Assembly (NCBI GenBank): GCA_027531445.1
Contig: JAPZRK010000030.1
Location: 51,631 to 115,630 of the forward strand
Direction of reading: 5' to 3'
DNA: 64,000 nucleotides
Source: Leptospira sp.
GTDB lineage: Bacteria; Spirochaetota; Leptospiria; Leptospirales; Leptospiraceae
The notes beneath the pieces were generated by a model. The model worked only from the letters and a program-made list of their open reading frames with translations, was not told where the DNA came from and ran no database searches. Shown here piece by piece: positions 43,007 to 52,034 of this stretch. The position numbers were made by a program, and so were the translations under genes. Within the stretch, counting starts at the first letter, position 1, and the number at the start of each line of letters is the position of its first letter.

Positions 43007-45547
43007 ATGCTTCTATTCAAACAGTTCAATCGCCAAGTTCTCATTGCCACAGTCGGATTTTCGATGGGTGTTGTGGTTCCTCTAGGAGCTATTCTTATTT
43101 ATTTTTTATTGGAGCCGGCTGGAGATCAGTTGCGTGTTTTTATCCTGAGCTTAATTGCCGGGGCGATCGCTGTTCAGGTCTTTCCGATATTCATTTTTCC
43201 TCGTTTGTTAGGTGGAGTCAAAACCTATCTCATCGAATTTGAAGCAAATCGAACTATTTCAGATGAGTTTTATCTTAAAAGCTGGAATCTCGTATCTCGG
43301 ATACCTATCTACTTCTCTCTGATTGGTATACTCCAATGGATAATGGCCGCATTGATCATTCTGATACCGTTCGAAATGCATCCTGATACCACAAGATCGC
43401 AAGCCTTCTATTTAGAAAACACCCTCATTTTTTTAGCTCTTCTTAATATTATCCTATCTTTTTTATTTATGGAAGGTGCTTCCAATTTTCTTCTAAAATC
43501 CAATGTATTCTCTAGGGAATTAGATGAGTCAAAAAAACCTTTTTACAGACGATTGAGTGTTTCTATCCCAATCATGATTTCATTTATGATTGTTCTCATG
43601 AGTGACGTATACTTAATGATTTCTTTTAAGATCAATTCCAATTCGTTGGAGATGGCATACTCTAATCAATTATACAATTTCAACCTTAGTAATGAAGCAT
43701 CCATGAATGTACTATTTGCCAATGTTGAATCCAGTTTGATTGAGTTTTCGGAAAATCAGCAAGTCAAAGATGCTTATGCAAAGAAAAACTATACTGAGTT
43801 AACGAAAGCCCTTCAGAAGGTTTTTCACAACCAGGCACTCTATCTTGAAAATGCTTTTGTTGCAGATATGGACAAAGACAATACAATTATTGCAACTGGT
43901 TTTCCGAATAGTGAAGGCGTGGGCTTAAAGTTAAGCGGCAATCCCATCATCAAGGAAAATTTAGAACTTGCTAAAGAGGGCAAAGTATTTTTTGGCAAAG
44001 CAGAAGTTTCTCCCATAACAAAAAAGATAGTCATTATGATTACAGGACCTCTCAAAATAGACGGCAAAGTAGTAGGGATCATAGGCTTTCCATTGCGCGT
44101 TGGTGACGCGTTAAACACATTACTTGAGAATATCAAGATAGGAAAGTCTGGATATTCTTTTCTTCTGGATCGAGATTCCGTGATGATTTGGCATCCAAAT
44201 TCAAACTATATCCTCCAAAAATTCAAAGATTCAGAATTTGAAGCACTATCGAAAGCGGCGGGTGATGAACATTCTTTCTTAAATCGTTGGGAAGGCTCAA
44301 TGTTTCTCCTACGTAAAAAAACTAGTTCAAAGAATGGATTTCAATTTTACTCAACTATTGACTTAGCCGAAATCGAGAAAGAGTGTTATGACGCGTTAGA
44401 TGGTCTGGTGATCTTGAGTTTGGGTGGTTCATTCGTAATCGCGCTTGCCACTTTTTTAGTCTTCTACTATCGCTTCAAAAGCATTTTAGGTATTGAGGCT
44501 GTTCTTTCAAGTTTTGGAAATGGCGATCTTAGGTCCCAGGTGGTTGTTAAATCTTCCGATGAATTCGGAAAACTTGCACAAGGATTGAATCGCACCATCT
44601 CTCAAGTTTCCAATGTAGTTGCCAATAACCAATCCATATCCGAAGATATGGCCGCCTCCGCAGAACAAATGTCAGTTTCTTTAGGTAGTTTGTCTGCTAA
44701 CTCTCAGACACAAGCGGCATCTGCAGAAGAAATTTCAGCATCTATTGAACAAATTTCAGCCGCCGTACAATCTGTAGACTCACAATCCGATTCCCAATTT
44801 CAAAAAGTGGATTATCTCAAAAAGCAGATGCAGGAGTTATCCAATGAAATTCAAAGTACAGGAAACGAAGTAGCGAAAGCGACGTTAGAGTTCACTAAGA
44901 TTACTGATGAGGCAAGAAAAGGCCAAATATCACTAGACCAAATGCAGAATTCCATTTCAAAAATTGGTGAAAGTTCTGAGCAAATTGGAAGCGTGATTGA
45001 AATCATCAGCAGTATTTCAGAACAAATCAATCTCTTGGCATTAAATGCGGCCATTGAAGCGGCGAGGGCGGGAAGTTACGGCCGCGGTTTTGCGGTGGTG
45101 GCTGATGAAATCGGCAAACTTGCAATCAAAACTGCAAGCTCAATCAATGATATCAGCGAGTTGATCGAAAAAAATGACACTGAAATCGCAAAGGGAACTT
45201 CTATCATTGAATCTACGATAGCCTTAATCCAAAATATCATCCAAGGGGTTTCTTCTTTCCAAAAAGTGACGGAATCCATTCAGGCCAGCACAAAGATCCA
45301 ACTCCATCGAAATGAACGAGTGGTGCAAGAAGTGGAGAGTGTAAACGAGATATCGATCATGATCCGCAGTTCGATGGAAGAACAAAAGCAGGCAATCGGA
45401 GAGGTGGCCCAAGCAATCTTCAATATCAACGATTTGACACAAGCAAATGCCGCAGGTCTAGAGGAAATGACTGCCACCTCCAGTGGGATTGCGAATTTAG
45501 CGTCAAATCTGAGAGAAAAGATTAATTTTTGGCGAATCAACAGTTAA
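43007..45547 (+). CDS. Methyl-accepting chemotaxis protein, tandem paralogue
   Basis: An 846-residue chemoreceptor with the same layout as its upstream neighbour: about five N-terminal helices, a Cache-like sensor (KIGKSGYSFLLDRDSVMIWHP aligned with the equivalent segment of the neighbour), one more helix, HAMP and a signalling domain with INLLALNAAIEAARAG and GRGFAVVADEIGKLA. Both end in a short tail (KINFWRINS) with no NWETF-type CheR/CheB docking pentapeptide. The sensor domains differ much more than the signalling domains, so the pair probably arose by duplication and now senses different ligands. It follows 69 bp after the first gene. Confidence 0.9.
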   Translation: MLLFKQFNRQVLIATVGFSMGVVVPLGAILIYFLLEPAGDQLRVFILSLIAGAIAVQVFPIFIFPRLLGGVKTYLIEFEANRTISDEFYLKSWNLVSRIPIYFSLIGILQWIMAALIILIPFEMHPDTTRSQAFYLENTLIFLALLNIILSFLFMEGASNFLLKSNVFSRELDESKKPFYRRLSVSIPIMISFMIVLMSDVYLMISFKINSNSLEMAYSNQLYNFNLSNEASMNVLFANVESSLIEFSENQQVKDAYAKKNYTELTKALQKVFHNQALYLENAFVADMDKDNTIIATGFPNSEGVGLKLSGNPIIKENLELAKEGKVFFGKAEVSPITKKIVIMITGPLKIDGKVVGIIGFPLRVGDALNTLLENIKIGKSGYSFLLDRDSVMIWHPNSNYILQKFKDSEFEALSKAAGDEHSFLNRWEGSMFLLRKKTSSKNGFQFYSTIDLAEIEKECYDALDGLVILSLGGSFVIALATFLVFYYRFKSILGIEAVLSSFGNGDLRSQVVVKSSDEFGKLAQGLNRTISQVSNVVANNQSISEDMAASAEQMSVSLGSLSANSQTQAASAEEISASIEQISAAVQSVDSQSDSQFQKVDYLKKQMQELSNEIQSTGNEVAKATLEFTKITDEARKGQISLDQMQNSISKIGESSEQIGSVIEIISSISEQINLLALNAAIEAARAGSYGRGFAVVADEIGKLAIKTASSINDISELIEKNDTEIAKGTSIIESTIALIQNIIQGVSSFQKVTESIQASTKIQLHRNERVVQEVESVNEISIMIRSSMEEQKQAIGEVAQAIFNINDLTQANAAGLEEMTATSSGIANLASNLREKINFWRINS

Positions 45548-45571
45548 ATTAGAAAGAAAAACTTGCAAAAT

Positions 45572-45601
45572 TCTAGATATCAAGAATTCTTGATATCTAG
45601 A
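45572..45601. promoter_or_regulatory. Perfect 30-bp palindrome, predicted operator of the AdoMet-cycle operon
   Basis: TCTAGATATCAAGAA at 45572-45586 is followed directly by its exact reverse complement to 45601. A second palindrome, GATATCTAGATATC at 45592-45605, overlaps its right end. The site ends 9 bases before the ATG of an ArsR-type regulator whose downstream gene is ahcY, so it is the obvious candidate autoregulatory operator. A weak promoter (TTCTAG, 17-base spacer, TATCTA) would lie inside it. Confidence 0.78.
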
Positions 45602-45610
45602 TATCTTAGC

Positions 45611-46618
45611 ATGGTTACGAAAGAAATCACCCGAACAAAAGCAAATCCCAAAATGCTACTTTCTGCACTGAAGGCGCTTTCGGATGAGACACGAGTACGT
45701 ATCTTACACATATTAAGTTTTGGTGCTTTTTCGGTGAATGAAGTGGTTGAGATTCTCGAAATGGGTCAATCCCGGATCTCTAGGCATTTGAAGATTCTCA
45801 CTGAGGCTGGACTCGTGCAGACCAGACGAGAGGGTTCCCTGGTATACTCATTCCTTCCACCGAATGCCGCAAGATCAGATCAAGATCATTCCCCTTCTTT
45901 TTTTACAGAACTTACACAATTGATTTTATCATACAAAGAAGATTTGCCTAGTCGCGAGAAAGACCAAAAAATGGTGAGTCTCATTCTGGAAGGTCGAGAA
46001 AAGAAATCAAAAGGTTTTTTTGACCGTGTCGCTAGCGATTGGGAAACCATTCAAGAAGGCGTGCTTCACCCGAAAGTTTATAGGTCTTGGATACTTGAGC
46101 ACCTTCCCAATCAAAGCAATGAAATCGTAGATTTGGGATGTGGACCTGGTGGACTCATTCCTTACCTACTTACAAAAACCAAACGAGTACTGGGAGTCGA
46201 TTCTTCTTCGAATATGATTGAAGCCGCAAATTCTGCGTTCGGAAAGAATGATAGCGTGCGTTTGGTGACTGCTCAATTGGAAGCTTTACCTTTCCCAGAT
46301 GCATCTTATGAAGCTGTCGTAGGAAGTATGGTGTTACATCACATTTCCCATCCACCAGCGGTGATTGAAGAGGTAGCTCGAATTCTCAAAGAAGATGGTA
46401 TCTTTTGCATTGTCGATCTCGTAAAGCACAACCAAGAAATGATGAGAGATAATTTTGCAGACCTTTGGCTTGGATTCGAACCAGATCTACTAGAATCCTG
46501 GCTTACTAACTCTGGTTTTATCATAGAATCTTTAAGCGAAATTCAAACGGACTCAGTTTTTAAAATTTTAACAATCAAAGCAAGGAAAAAAGGAGGACAT
46601 CATGTCCACAGCAACTAG
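45611..46618 (+). CDS. ArsR-family regulator fused to a SAM-binding methyltransferase domain (SahR-like)
   Basis: A 335-residue fusion. Residues 15-85 form an ArsR winged helix (LSDETRVRILHIL, then QSRISRHLKILTEAGLV as recognition helix). From about 130 a class I methyltransferase fold follows, with motif I VDLGCGPGGL (173-182), LGVDSSSNM and LPFPDASYEAVVGSMVLHHI. The next gene, ahcY, overlaps it by 17 bp. SahR regulators of Desulfovibrio are ArsR-type proteins controlling ahcY and other methionine-cycle genes in response to SAH; this gene fits by content and context. The ATG 45611 lacks a Shine-Dalgarno; a TTG at 45563 would place the palindrome inside the coding region. Confidence 0.83.
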   Translation: MVTKEITRTKANPKMLLSALKALSDETRVRILHILSFGAFSVNEVVEILEMGQSRISRHLKILTEAGLVQTRREGSLVYSFLPPNAARSDQDHSPSFFTELTQLILSYKEDLPSREKDQKMVSLILEGREKKSKGFFDRVASDWETIQEGVLHPKVYRSWILEHLPNQSNEIVDLGCGPGGLIPYLLTKTKRVLGVDSSSNMIEAANSAFGKNDSVRLVTAQLEALPFPDASYEAVVGSMVLHHISHPPAVIEEVARILKEDGIFCIVDLVKHNQEMMRDNFADLWLGFEPDLLESWLTNSGFIIESLSEIQTDSVFKILTIKARKKGGHHVHSN

Positions 46619-47921
46619 CACAAAATCGGAAAGACTTCCATATAAAGTGAGAGATATCTCTTTAGCGGAATGGGGAAGACAAGAAATCATTTTGGCCGAA
46701 AAAGAAATGCCAGGACTTATGGCACTTCGGGCAGAATTTGGAAAAACAAAACCGTTGAAGGGAGCTCGTATAGCAGGTTCACTTCACATGACGATTCAAA
46801 CAGCCGTTCTCATTGAAACTCTTATTGAGTTAGGTGCAGAAATTAGATGGTCTTCATGTAACATTTTTTCAACTCAGGACCATGCAGCAGCTGCCATTGC
46901 AAAAGCAGGAATTCCTGTATTTGCATGGAAAGGCGAATCGGAAGAAGAATACTGGTGGTGTATTGAACAAACCATTTTCTTTGATGGTGGCAAAGGTCCA
47001 AATATGATTTTGGATGATGGTCATGACCTAACACATTACATCCATGAAAAACATCCTGATTTGTTGAAAGAGATCAAGGGTGTATCTGAAGAAACCACTA
47101 CAGGCGTAATCGGACTCCACAAAAAACTTAGCAATGGAGAGCTCAAAATTCCAGCCATCAACGTAAATGATTCGGTCACAAAGTCAAAGTTTGACAATCT
47201 TTACGGATGTCGCGAGTCACTTGCAGATGGTATCAAAAGAGCAACAGATGTAATGCTTGCTGGAAAGGTAGCACTAGTTTGTGGTTTTGGTGATGTAGGA
47301 AAAGGCTCCGCTGCTTCTTTACGTAACTTTGGTGCACGTGTCATCGTAACTGAAATCGATCCAATTTGTGCACTTCAAGCCGCAATGGAAGGATACCAAG
47401 TTCTAAGAGTTGAGGACATTATCGAAAATGCTGACATCATTGTAACAGCTACCGGAAACGATGACATCATCACTCTTGAGCATATGAAGAGTATGAAAGA
47501 TGGCTCTATCCTATGTAACATAGGTCACTTCGATACAGAGATTCAAATGTCTAGACTGAATGCTGAAAAAGGTGTAACGAAGATGGAAATTAAACCTCAA
47601 GTAGACAAATATACATTCCCGAATGGGAAGTCTATCATTGTTCTCGCTGAAGGAAGACTCGTTAACCTAGGTTGTGCGACTGGTCACCCATCTTTTGTTA
47701 TGTCAGCCTCGTTTACAAACCAGGTTCTTGCACAAATGGAACTTTGGAATAACAAATACGAGATCGGTGTATATCGACTCCCAAAAAGATTGGATGAAAA
47801 AGTAGCCGCTCTCCACCTTGAGCAGCTTGGTGTTCGTTTGACTAAACTTTCGCAAAAACAAGCAGACTATATTGCTGTTCCTGTTGAAGGTCCTTTCAAA
47901 CCAGAACATTACCGTTACTAA
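46602..47921 (+). CDS. ahcY: S-adenosylhomocysteine hydrolase
   Basis: AhcY splits SAH, the inhibitory product of methylations, into adenosine and homocysteine. The 439-residue protein has AGSLHMTIQTAVLIETL, SCNIFSTQDHAAAAI, the NAD site CGFGDVGKGSAASLRNFGA and the conserved C-terminal KPEHYRY. The strong ribosome-binding site AAGGAGGA lies 6 bases before the ATG, within the end of the regulator gene. It supplies homocysteine for the metH product encoded 385 bp downstream. Confidence 0.97.
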   Translation: MSTATSTKSERLPYKVRDISLAEWGRQEIILAEKEMPGLMALRAEFGKTKPLKGARIAGSLHMTIQTAVLIETLIELGAEIRWSSCNIFSTQDHAAAAIAKAGIPVFAWKGESEEEYWWCIEQTIFFDGGKGPNMILDDGHDLTHYIHEKHPDLLKEIKGVSEETTTGVIGLHKKLSNGELKIPAINVNDSVTKSKFDNLYGCRESLADGIKRATDVMLAGKVALVCGFGDVGKGSAASLRNFGARVIVTEIDPICALQAAMEGYQVLRVEDIIENADIIVTATGNDDIITLEHMKSMKDGSILCNIGHFDTEIQMSRLNAEKGVTKMEIKPQVDKYTFPNGKSIIVLAEGRLVNLGCATGHPSFVMSASFTNQVLAQMELWNNKYEIGVYRLPKRLDEKVAALHLEQLGVRLTKLSQKQADYIAVPVEGPFKPEHYRY

Positions 47922-47937
47922 GCAGGTAGTTGAATCA

Positions 47938-48237
47938 ATGGCCTATGTAGTAACAGAAGTTTGCGTAGATTGCAAATATACGAGTTGTGCTGCAGTTTGC
48001 CCCGTGGAAGCTTTCCATGAGGCAAACGACACACTGTATATCAATCCGGATACTTGTATTGATTGCAATGCATGCCAATATGAGTGTCCGATTGATGCGA
48101 TTTTCCCGGATTATGATGTTCCAGAGAAGTTCAAAAGTTCGATTGCGCTCAATGCAAGCGAATCGAGCAAGTATCCAGTAATCGTGAACACGAAGCCGCC
48201 TTTAAAAGGGCCAAAGTGTGCCGATTCTAGCAAATAA
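47938..48237 (+). CDS. Two-cluster ferredoxin (FdxA type)
   Basis: A 99-residue ferredoxin starting at ATG 47938. The first cysteine set, CVDCKYTSCAAVCPVEAF, has the spacing CxxCxxxxCxxxCP seen in seven-iron FdxA ferredoxins; the second, CIDCNACQYECPIDAI, is a regular CxxCxxCxxxCP [4Fe-4S] set. A C-terminal extension of about 40 residues follows. It lies 16 bp after ahcY and before metH, in an AdoMet-cycle operon. A role as electron donor for reductive reactivation of cobalamin-dependent MetH is a reasonable inference, not shown. Confidence 0.88.
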   Translation: MAYVVTEVCVDCKYTSCAAVCPVEAFHEANDTLYINPDTCIDCNACQYECPIDAIFPDYDVPEKFKSSIALNASESSKYPVIVNTKPPLKGPKCADSSK

Positions 48238-48243
48238 AAAAAG

Positions 48244-48275
48244 AACTACAGGGGAAGCTTTTTCTCCTGTAGTTT
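48244..48275 (+). terminator. Hairpin between ferredoxin and metH genes
   Basis: AACTACAGG and CCTGTAGTT form a nine-pair stem around GGAAGCTTTTTCT. On the plus strand only TTT follows, so termination there may be partial; on the minus strand a T-rich run follows. It could separate metH expression from the upstream genes or act as an attenuator or RNA-processing site. Confidence 0.6.
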
Positions 48276-48305
48276 GCATTTCACGAAATTATAACATTAA
48301 AATAT

Positions 48306-51300
48306 ATGAAATTTGATTACACCAATCCCTCCGCCCAAACTCTTCTTGCCCTTTTAGAAAAGAAAATATTAATACTAGATGGTGCGATGGGCACTATGAT
48401 CCAACGTCATTCTTTAGAAGAGAAGGACTTTCGTGGAGAACGTTTCAAAGACTGGAAACTCTCAGTCAAAGGAAACAACGATATGCTCGCTATGACGAGG
48501 CCTGATATTATTGAAGGTGTCCACTTAGAATACCTTGAGGCCGGAGCAGATATCATTGAAACCAATACCTTTAGTTCTAATTCGGTTTCCCAAGCAGATT
48601 ATCAGATGGAATCTGTTGTCAGAGAGTTAAATTTAGCCGCTGTTCAATGCGCAAAAAATGCAGTTAAAAAATTTAAAGAGAAATCAACGAAGGAAGTATT
48701 TATCGCAGGATCCATTGGACCAACAGTCAAAACATCTTCTTTGTCTCCTGATGTTAACAATCCTGCATTCCGTGCCATTACGTTTGACCAGTTAGTAGAC
48801 AGTTTCTATGAACAAGTTGCCGCATTGTTGGACGGCGGTGTTGATCTACTACTTCCAGAAACAAACATCGATACTTTAAATCTTAAGGCATGTATATTCG
48901 CTATCGAAAAGATTTTTGAAGAAAGGCAGATCAGAATTCCAGTCGTACTTTCAGTTACGATTACTGACGCATCAGGCAGAACACTTTCAGGTCAAACTGG
49001 TGAAGCATTTTATTTATCAATTCGCCATGCAAATCCTCTTGCAGTAGGAATTAACTGTGCATTAGGCGCAGGCGAAATGAGACCATACATAGCGGAAATT
49101 TCACGTATCGCTGAAAGCTATGTGTCTTGTTATCCAAACGCTGGTTTACCAAATGCCTTCGGTGGATACGACCAAACCCCGGCTGAGTTTGGAAAATGGA
49201 TGTTGGATTTTGCCCAATCCGGTTTTTTGAATATTGTTGGTGGTTGTTGTGGAACCACACCAGATCACATTCGCGCCGCCGCAGAGGCAGTAAAGGATAT
49301 AGCACCTCGCAAACTCACCACCAAACCTCGATTTTCTTCCTTTTCGGGCCTTGAGCCTCTCCATTTAACCAAAGATCAAGGATTTATAAATGTAGGCGAA
49401 CGTACAAATGTAACAGGCTCACCTAAGTTCAAAAAGTTAATCTTGGATGGCAACTTTGAAGAAGCAGTTCAGGTAGCACTCCAACAAGTTCAGGCAGGTG
49501 CAAATATCATTGATATAAACTTTGACGAAGCGCTTTTAGATGGCGAAGGTTCGATGACAAAGTTTTTAAATCTAATTGCGGGTGAACCGGAAATTGCTCG
49601 GGTTCCTTTTATGATTGATTCATCTAAATGGACTGTCTTAGAGGCAGGACTCAAGTGCATTCAAGGTAAACCGATAGTCAATTCCATTTCACTCAAAGAA
49701 GGTGAGGAAGTCTTTCTTAAACATGCAAAGACAATCCAAAGATTCGGGGCCGCGGCTATAGTGATGGCATTCGATGAACAGGGGCAGGCGGCGACAAAAG
49801 AAGATAAGGTTCGTATTTGTAAACGAGCATATGATCTTTTGATCTCTAAATTGAATTTTTACCCAGAAGACATTATATTTGATCCCAATATTTTGACAGT
49901 TGCCACCGGTATCGAAGAGCACAATAATTATGCGGTAGATTTTATCGAGGCAACACGAGAAATTAAAAAAGTTTGTCCTGGCGCGAAGGTATCAGGCGGA
50001 CTGAGCAATATCTCATTTTCATTTCGAGGGAATAACCCTGTTAGAGAAGCTATGCACTCTGCATTTCTATACCATGCGATCCAGGCTGGTATGGATATGG
50101 CAATTGTCAATGCAGGAATGCTCGAAGTGTATGAACAAATCCCGAAAGATCTATTGGAACTGATAGAAGACGTATTACTAAATCGTCGTAGCGATGCCAC
50201 CGAACGTTTGATAGAGGCCGCAGGCACATTCCATGGAGAGGCAAAAGTCCAAAAGAAAGACGATGTCTGGAGATCTTTACCGGTAGAAGAAAGGCTCACA
50301 CATGCGCTCGTAAAAGGTATCGATGAATTTGTGACCGTAGACACCGAGGAAGCACGCCAGCAGTTTGCGAAACCATTAGAAGTGATTGAAGGCCCTCTCA
50401 TGAATGGGATGAAAGTCGTTGGAGAGCTGTTTGGCGCTGGAAAAATGTTTCTTCCGCAAGTAGTAAAGAGTGCACGTGTAATGAAAAAAGCCGTCGCCTA
50501 TCTTCTTCCATATATGGAAGAAGAAAAACGAAATCAAAAGGATGAATCAAAACAGGCAAAATTTCTTATAGCGACTGTTAAAGGAGATGTTCACGATATA
50601 GGTAAAAACATTGTCGGTGTCGTCCTTTCCTGTAATAATTATGAAGTAATTGATTTAGGAGTGATGGTCCCAACGGAAAAAATTTTGGAGACTGCGAGAA
50701 AGGAAAACGTTCAGGCCATTGGGCTATCTGGTTTGATCACCCCATCTCTTGATGAAATGGTTCATGTTGCAAAGGAAATGGAGAGGCAAGGATTTAAGAT
50801 TCCTCTTTTGATTGGAGGAGCCACAACTTCACCTGCACACACTGCAGTTAAAATCTCTGAGCAGTATTCAGAACCAGTTATCCATGTCTTAGATGCTTCA
50901 CGAGTAGTGAATGTAATGAATGGTGTTCTCAATCCTTCTGAAAGGGAAGGTTATCTGCGATCAGTCAAAGAAGACCAAATCAGAATACGTGAAGAGTTTT
51001 ATGCGCGTGAGAGCGAAAGAAACTTGCTAACGTTAGAAGATGCAATTGCAAATAAAATAAAAATTGAATGGGATGGATACATTCCTCCAAAGCCCTCTTT
51101 CTTAGGCACAAAAGTGATTAACGATGTTACATTGGAAAAATTGCTCCCGTTTATTGACTGGTCACCGTTTTTTCTGGCATGGGAATTGAAAGGTAGATAT
51201 CCTCAAATTTTAAAAGATCCCGTTGTCGGAAAAGAAGCGACAAAATTGTTTCAAGATGCAGAAGTTATGCTTCAAAAAATGCTAAAAGATGATCGTTTAA

Positions 51301-52025
51301 CGCCAAAAGGTGTAGTTGGTATGTTCCCGGCATTTACAGAAGATGAATGTGTAATAGTTTTCCAAGATGAGGCAAAGAAGAATAGTTTGGGAACCTATCC
51401 CATGTTAAGGCAACAGATCACAAGACTTGCTGGACAGCCGAATCTAAGTTTGGCAGATTTTATTGCGCCGAAAGAGAAAGGGATCAATGATTACATGGGC
51501 TTTTTTGCCGTCACAGCGGGTCACGGTGTAGAATTATTAGCCAAAGAGTATGAAGACCAACATGATGATTACAATTCGATTCTCGTAAAAGCTTTAGCTG
51601 ACAGATTTGCGGAAGCATTTGCTGAATACATGCATAAATGGATCCGAGATGAGTGGGGATTTGGTAAAGATGAAAATCTTTCGAGCGATGATTTAATTCG
51701 TGAAAAATACAGAGGTATTCGCCCAGCACCCGGTTACCCTGCATGTCCGGATCATACAGAGAAGAAAAAACTTTGGGAATTGTTGGATGTTGAAAAAAAT
51801 GCTGGCATTCGCTTAACAGAAAGTTGTGCGATGTGGCCCGCTAGTTCAGTAAGTGGATACTATTTTTCACATCCAGATGCAAAGTATTTTGCCATAGGCA
51901 AAATAAATGAAGACCAAGTCATTGAGTATGCTAAACGAAAAGACATGCCTGTTGTAGAAGTGGAAAGATGGCTATCACCGTATCTAAATTATGATCCATC
52001 TCGTAAAACCGTTGCTAGTAAATAA
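48306..52025 (+). CDS. metH: Cobalamin-dependent methionine synthase MetH
   Basis: MetH transfers a methyl group from methyltetrahydrofolate to homocysteine through cobalamin. All four modules are present in 1239 residues: homocysteine domain (1-335) with zinc ligands Cys251 (GINCALG) and Cys314/315 (VGGCCGTTP); folate domain (about 350-640) with INVGERTNVTGS; cobalamin cap and binding domain (about 650-890) with the axial His763 in KGDVHDIGKNIVG; and the SAM-dependent reactivation domain with RPAPGYPACPDHTEK near the end. It lies downstream of ahcY and a ferredoxin gene and should share their regulation unless the hairpin at 48244 ends the transcript. Confidence 0.98.
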   Translation: MKFDYTNPSAQTLLALLEKKILILDGAMGTMIQRHSLEEKDFRGERFKDWKLSVKGNNDMLAMTRPDIIEGVHLEYLEAGADIIETNTFSSNSVSQADYQMESVVRELNLAAVQCAKNAVKKFKEKSTKEVFIAGSIGPTVKTSSLSPDVNNPAFRAITFDQLVDSFYEQVAALLDGGVDLLLPETNIDTLNLKACIFAIEKIFEERQIRIPVVLSVTITDASGRTLSGQTGEAFYLSIRHANPLAVGINCALGAGEMRPYIAEISRIAESYVSCYPNAGLPNAFGGYDQTPAEFGKWMLDFAQSGFLNIVGGCCGTTPDHIRAAAEAVKDIAPRKLTTKPRFSSFSGLEPLHLTKDQGFINVGERTNVTGSPKFKKLILDGNFEEAVQVALQQVQAGANIIDINFDEALLDGEGSMTKFLNLIAGEPEIARVPFMIDSSKWTVLEAGLKCIQGKPIVNSISLKEGEEVFLKHAKTIQRFGAAAIVMAFDEQGQAATKEDKVRICKRAYDLLISKLNFYPEDIIFDPNILTVATGIEEHNNYAVDFIEATREIKKVCPGAKVSGGLSNISFSFRGNNPVREAMHSAFLYHAIQAGMDMAIVNAGMLEVYEQIPKDLLELIEDVLLNRRSDATERLIEAAGTFHGEAKVQKKDDVWRSLPVEERLTHALVKGIDEFVTVDTEEARQQFAKPLEVIEGPLMNGMKVVGELFGAGKMFLPQVVKSARVMKKAVAYLLPYMEEEKRNQKDESKQAKFLIATVKGDVHDIGKNIVGVVLSCNNYEVIDLGVMVPTEKILETARKENVQAIGLSGLITPSLDEMVHVAKEMERQGFKIPLLIGGATTSPAHTAVKISEQYSEPVIHVLDASRVVNVMNGVLNPSEREGYLRSVKEDQIRIREEFYARESERNLLTLEDAIANKIKIEWDGYIPPKPSFLGTKVINDVTLEKLLPFIDWSPFFLAWELKGRYPQILKDPVVGKEATKLFQDAEVMLQKMLKDDRLTPKGVVGMFPAFTEDECVIVFQDEAKKNSLGTYPMLRQQITRLAGQPNLSLADFIAPKEKGINDYMGFFAVTAGHGVELLAKEYEDQHDDYNSILVKALADRFAEAFAEYMHKWIRDEWGFGKDENLSSDDLIREKYRGIRPAPGYPACPDHTEKKKLWELLDVEKNAGIRLTESCAMWPASSVSGYYFSHPDAKYFAIGKINEDQVIEYAKRKDMPVVEVERWLSPYLNYDPSRKTVASK

Positions 52026-52034
52026 GTAAACAAA

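Noticed and set aside
42030..45120. Long DNA repeat between the two chemoreceptor genes
   Set aside because: The similarity is protein-level conservation of the signalling domain; codons differ throughout, so it is an old duplication rather than a recent DNA repeat.
45563..45610. TTG start at 45563 for the ArsR-methyltransferase gene
   Set aside because: It would translate the perfect palindrome into a 16-residue extension with no family support; the ATG 45611 gives a normal ArsR N-terminus.
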